Assembly: GCA_003242115.1 (NCBI GenBank)
Contig: QBMP01000029.1
Coordinates: forward strand, 1 to 24,258
DNA length: 24,258 nucleotides
Direction: 5' to 3'
Origin: Phormidesmis priestleyi
Lineage (GTDB): Bacteria > Cyanobacteriota > Cyanobacteriia > Phormidesmidales > Phormidesmidaceae
In this document: piece after piece, positions 22,720 to 24,258 of the stretch
How positions within the stretch are numbered: position 1 is the stretch's first letter
Layout of the letters: each line of letters opens with the position of its first letter
Position numbers and translations under genes: made by a program
Notes under the pieces: model-generated
The model's database searches: none
What the model saw: only the letters and a program-made list of their open reading frames with translations
Told to the model about the DNA's origin: nothing

Positions 22720-23382
22720 ATGACGTCTTCTGCGCCATCTCAGTTGGATATTCACACAGCGTTTACCAAACTGCGCGAGGTCATGCAGGCGTATCCGCGA
22801 GCGGCCATGTTTCAGCTAGCGACAGAAGGCTACAGCTCTCTATTCGAGCAGTTAGTGTCGTGCATCATTTCGATTCGTACCTACGACGAGGTGAGTTTGC
22901 CGGTATCACGGCGGCTGTTTGCCAAGGCGAATACACCGCAGGCCATAAACGAGCTGTCGGTGGCGGAGATTGAAGCGCTGATTGCGAAAAGTACGTATGC
23001 GGAGCGCAAGGCACAGCAGATTTGGGCTATAGCTCAAACCATTCTCCAAACTCACAACGGCGAACTCCCTGCCGACGAAGCCACCCTGCTCAGCTTTACC
23101 GGCGTCGGCCCCAAATGTGCCCACCTTGCTTTGGGTATTGCCTGCCATCAGCCCTACATCAGCGTCGATGTGCACGTGCACCGAGTGATGAACCGCTGGG
23201 GCTACGTGCAGACAAAAACGCCTGAAAAGACGACCAAAGCACTCGCAGCGAAGCTACCCAAGGAGTATTGGATAGAAACAAACCGGCTGCTAATGCCGTT
23301 TGGGAAGCACATTTGTAAGGGGCAGCATCCGCAGTGTACAAGCTGCCCGTTGGCGGACAAGTGCCCTAAACTTGGTGTGTAA
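22720..23382 (+). CDS. nth: Endonuclease III (DNA glycosylase/AP lyase)
   Basis: Nth removes oxidised pyrimidines and cleaves the abasic site in base-excision repair. Starting at ATG 22720 gives 220 residues and places an AAAGGG ribosome-binding site 4-5 bases upstream; an ATG 21 bases earlier (22699) lacks one. The helix-hairpin-helix reads LLSFTGVGPKCAHLAL (123-138) with the catalytic Lys132, and SVDVHVHRVMNR (148-159) supplies the catalytic Asp150. The [4Fe-4S] ligands C199, C206, C209 and C215 (C-x6-C-x2-C-x5-C) are intact. The substrate-pocket segment reads CIISIRTYDE instead of the LLSAQATD of the E. coli enzyme, a variant also found in other family members as far as I recall. The stop is followed by a gene remnant and then an IS element, but nth itself is complete. 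Confidence 0.93.
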   Translation: MTSSAPSQLDIHTAFTKLREVMQAYPRAAMFQLATEGYSSLFEQLVSCIISIRTYDEVSLPVSRRLFAKANTPQAINELSVAEIEALIAKSTYAERKAQQIWAIAQTILQTHNGELPADEATLLSFTGVGPKCAHLALGIACHQPYISVDVHVHRVMNRWGYVQTKTPEKTTKALAAKLPKEYWIETNRLLMPFGKHICKGQHPQCTSCPLADKCPKLGV

Positions 23383-23417
23383 GCTCGGTCTACAAAAGCG
23401 AAAACCATTTGGCACAG

Positions 23418-23505
23418 GTGAAAATCTACTACGAGCCGGAGATGGCGCTATTGACCGTTTTTTTGGCAGACGCCACGTAAGAACCAGATTGTGACCGGAC
23501 TAGCA
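23418..23505 (+). pseudogene. Remnant of a small DUF2283-like gene, frameshifted and cut by an IS
   Basis: From GTG 23418 the frame reads VKIYYEPEMALLTVF and then, after a run of seven T (23458-23464), LADAT and stop. Removing one T (six T) restores WQTPRKNQIV, which together with the first part matches a small protein pattern I recall from cyanobacteria (KIYYEPE-ELLTVFWQ-PRKNQI; DUF2283-like, by memory only). The restored frame then runs into the sequence where the insertion element begins, around 23500. The gene is thus broken twice: by a homopolymer frameshift (real or a sequencing error) and by the insertion. The remainder of the gene should lie beyond the IS outside the window. Confidence 0.5.
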
Positions 23506-24258
23506 GCCTGTCGGAGAGAAGAATTTTCGTCTAGCATTGAGGGACTATCAAGTGAGACATTATGCCTCGAAAATTCAAAACGGTAGATTACGGGATGATA
23601 TTAAAGCAAACCGTTAGTATTGAAGATTGCTTGCCCCCAAGTCATCTTGCTCGTTTTTTGGTCGAGGTAATCTCTCAGCTCGATCTGGGTAGTATTTACA
23701 ACGAGTATGGAGCAAAAGGTGGAATTGCAATTGCGCCAGAGATTTTACTCGGACTATTGATATACGGTTATGCCACAGGCATTTTCAGCTCTAGGAAGAT
23801 AGAACTAGCAACCCATGAATCAATCCCATTCCGATACATAGCGGGGAACTTGCATCCTGACCATGACACAATTGCTAATTTTCGCAGTCGTTTTTTAGAA
23901 CAACTTGAAGAATTGTTTGTTCAAGTGTTGGAAATGGCAGTTTTGGCAGGAGTATTACAAGTTGAAGACATCAGTGTTGATGGCACTAAAATTCATGCCG
24001 ACGCATCGAAAAGTAAAGCGGTGAGCCACAAGCGGCTTGAAGAGAAACGAGTACAGCTACGGATGGAAGTAGAAGAACTGCTACAAATGGGTCAACAGGC
24101 AGATAGAGCGAAAGTCCTGGAAAGTATTGATATTCCCGCAGAAATTGACCGTCGTAACAAGCAGTTGGACAATCTTGCCGAAGCGCAAAAAGCGTTACAA
24201 CATCGTGCGCGAGAACGATTTGAAGCAGAACAGGCTAAATATAGTGAAAAAATGGCGG
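23500..24258 (+). mobile_element. Insertion sequence (IS1182-like), left end, continues past window
   Basis: The transposase frame, the drop in GC content, and the interruption of an adjacent reading frame all indicate an insertion sequence. The left terminus is probably near TAGCAGCCTGTCGGAGAG (23501-23518), because the remnant gene ends there. The inverted repeat and target duplication cannot be checked without the right end. Confidence 0.7.
23562..24258 (+). CDS. IS1182-like transposase (3' end outside window)
   Basis: The first 232 residues of a DDE transposase. The N-terminal region (about 15-120) is the DUF772-type domain seen in IS1182/IS5-group enzymes: APEILLGLLIYGYATGIFSSRKIE (59-82, the L-L-Y-Y-G--SSR-IE pattern), then HPDHDTIANFRSRF (98-111). 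VEDISVDGTKIHADASK (134-150) contains the first catalytic Asp (D140). A charged helical stretch (155-232) follows, which in this group separates the first Asp from the rest of the catalytic core. The second Asp and the Glu would lie beyond the window, so intactness is unknown. ATG 23562 is preceded by GTGAGACATT, a weak ribosome-binding site. The sequence is AT-richer than its neighbours and I noticed no HIP1 site in it, consistent with recent arrival. Confidence 0.9.
   Translation, partial: MPRKFKTVDYGMILKQTVSIEDCLPPSHLARFLVEVISQLDLGSIYNEYGAKGGIAIAPEILLGLLIYGYATGIFSSRKIELATHESIPFRYIAGNLHPDHDTIANFRSRFLEQLEELFVQVLEMAVLAGVLQVEDISVDGTKIHADASKSKAVSHKRLEEKRVQLRMEVEELLQMGQQADRAKVLESIDIPAEIDRRNKQLDNLAEAQKALQHRARERFEAEQAKYSEKMA

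Overview
This is a chromosomal segment from a cyanobacterium. The palindrome GCGATCGC (HIP1, a cyanobacterial hallmark) occurs about 26 times by my hand count, where chance predicts fewer than one. The gene content also points to an oxygenic phototroph: a photosystem II subunit (Psb30/Ycf12), a Ycf21-type chorismate lyase for plastoquinone synthesis, a CtaA-like copper ATPase, a Crp/Fnr regulator with an NtcA-like helix-turn-helix, and paired half-size GDT1/TMEM165 proteins. No closer taxon can be given. The last ~760 bases belong to an insertion sequence; the rest looks like ordinary chromosome.

Layout. 1-1383 (minus): 5'-proximal part of lgt (lipoprotein maturation) and a membrane-anchored VOC/glyoxalase-like protein. 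1647-5035 (plus): a degenerate sigma-70-like protein, a secreted TPR protein, then trmD and ispF one base apart. 5036-5674 is a long non-coding gap with three inverted repeats ahead of a small BON-like protein. accC follows on the minus strand, then tRNA-Leu(GAG) with a terminator-like hairpin and the chorismate lyase gene. A CDF metal transporter (minus) has a compact promoter-hairpin-T-tract module upstream, at 9880-9979 minus, which I read as a candidate small RNA or attenuated leader. 10083-11207 (minus) encodes a stand-alone DALR (ArgRS-like) helical domain. Next come a Crp/Fnr regulator convergent with the copper ATPase, an SLH/serine-hydrolase-like fusion, and a Uma2 nuclease-fold gene nine bases downstream of psb30. 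A YkgJ cysteine-cluster gene and two half-size GDT1 transporter genes follow on plus. After them are a subtilisin-like protease-fold gene (minus), rpe with its terminator, a small conserved-looking gene, tRNA-Thr(GGT) and tRNA-Tyr(GTA) (minus), and an endonuclease III gene. The window ends in a frameshifted gene remnant interrupted by an IS1182-like element.

How the genes relate. Most are independent housekeeping genes, as is common in cyanobacteria. Two themes recur. One is metal handling: CDF exporter, Cu(I) ATPase with a His/Met-rich loop, GDT1 pair. The other is the cell envelope: Lgt, secreted TPR protein, SLH protein, S8 peptidase. I found no CRISPR array, prophage or recognisable defence island. 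The least expected signals are the small RNA candidate at 9880-9945, the S8 protein with Glu at the apparent catalytic Asp position, the SLH fusion without a signal peptide, and the pseudogene/IS junction. All functional calls are by eye from translated sequence; no database search was possible.
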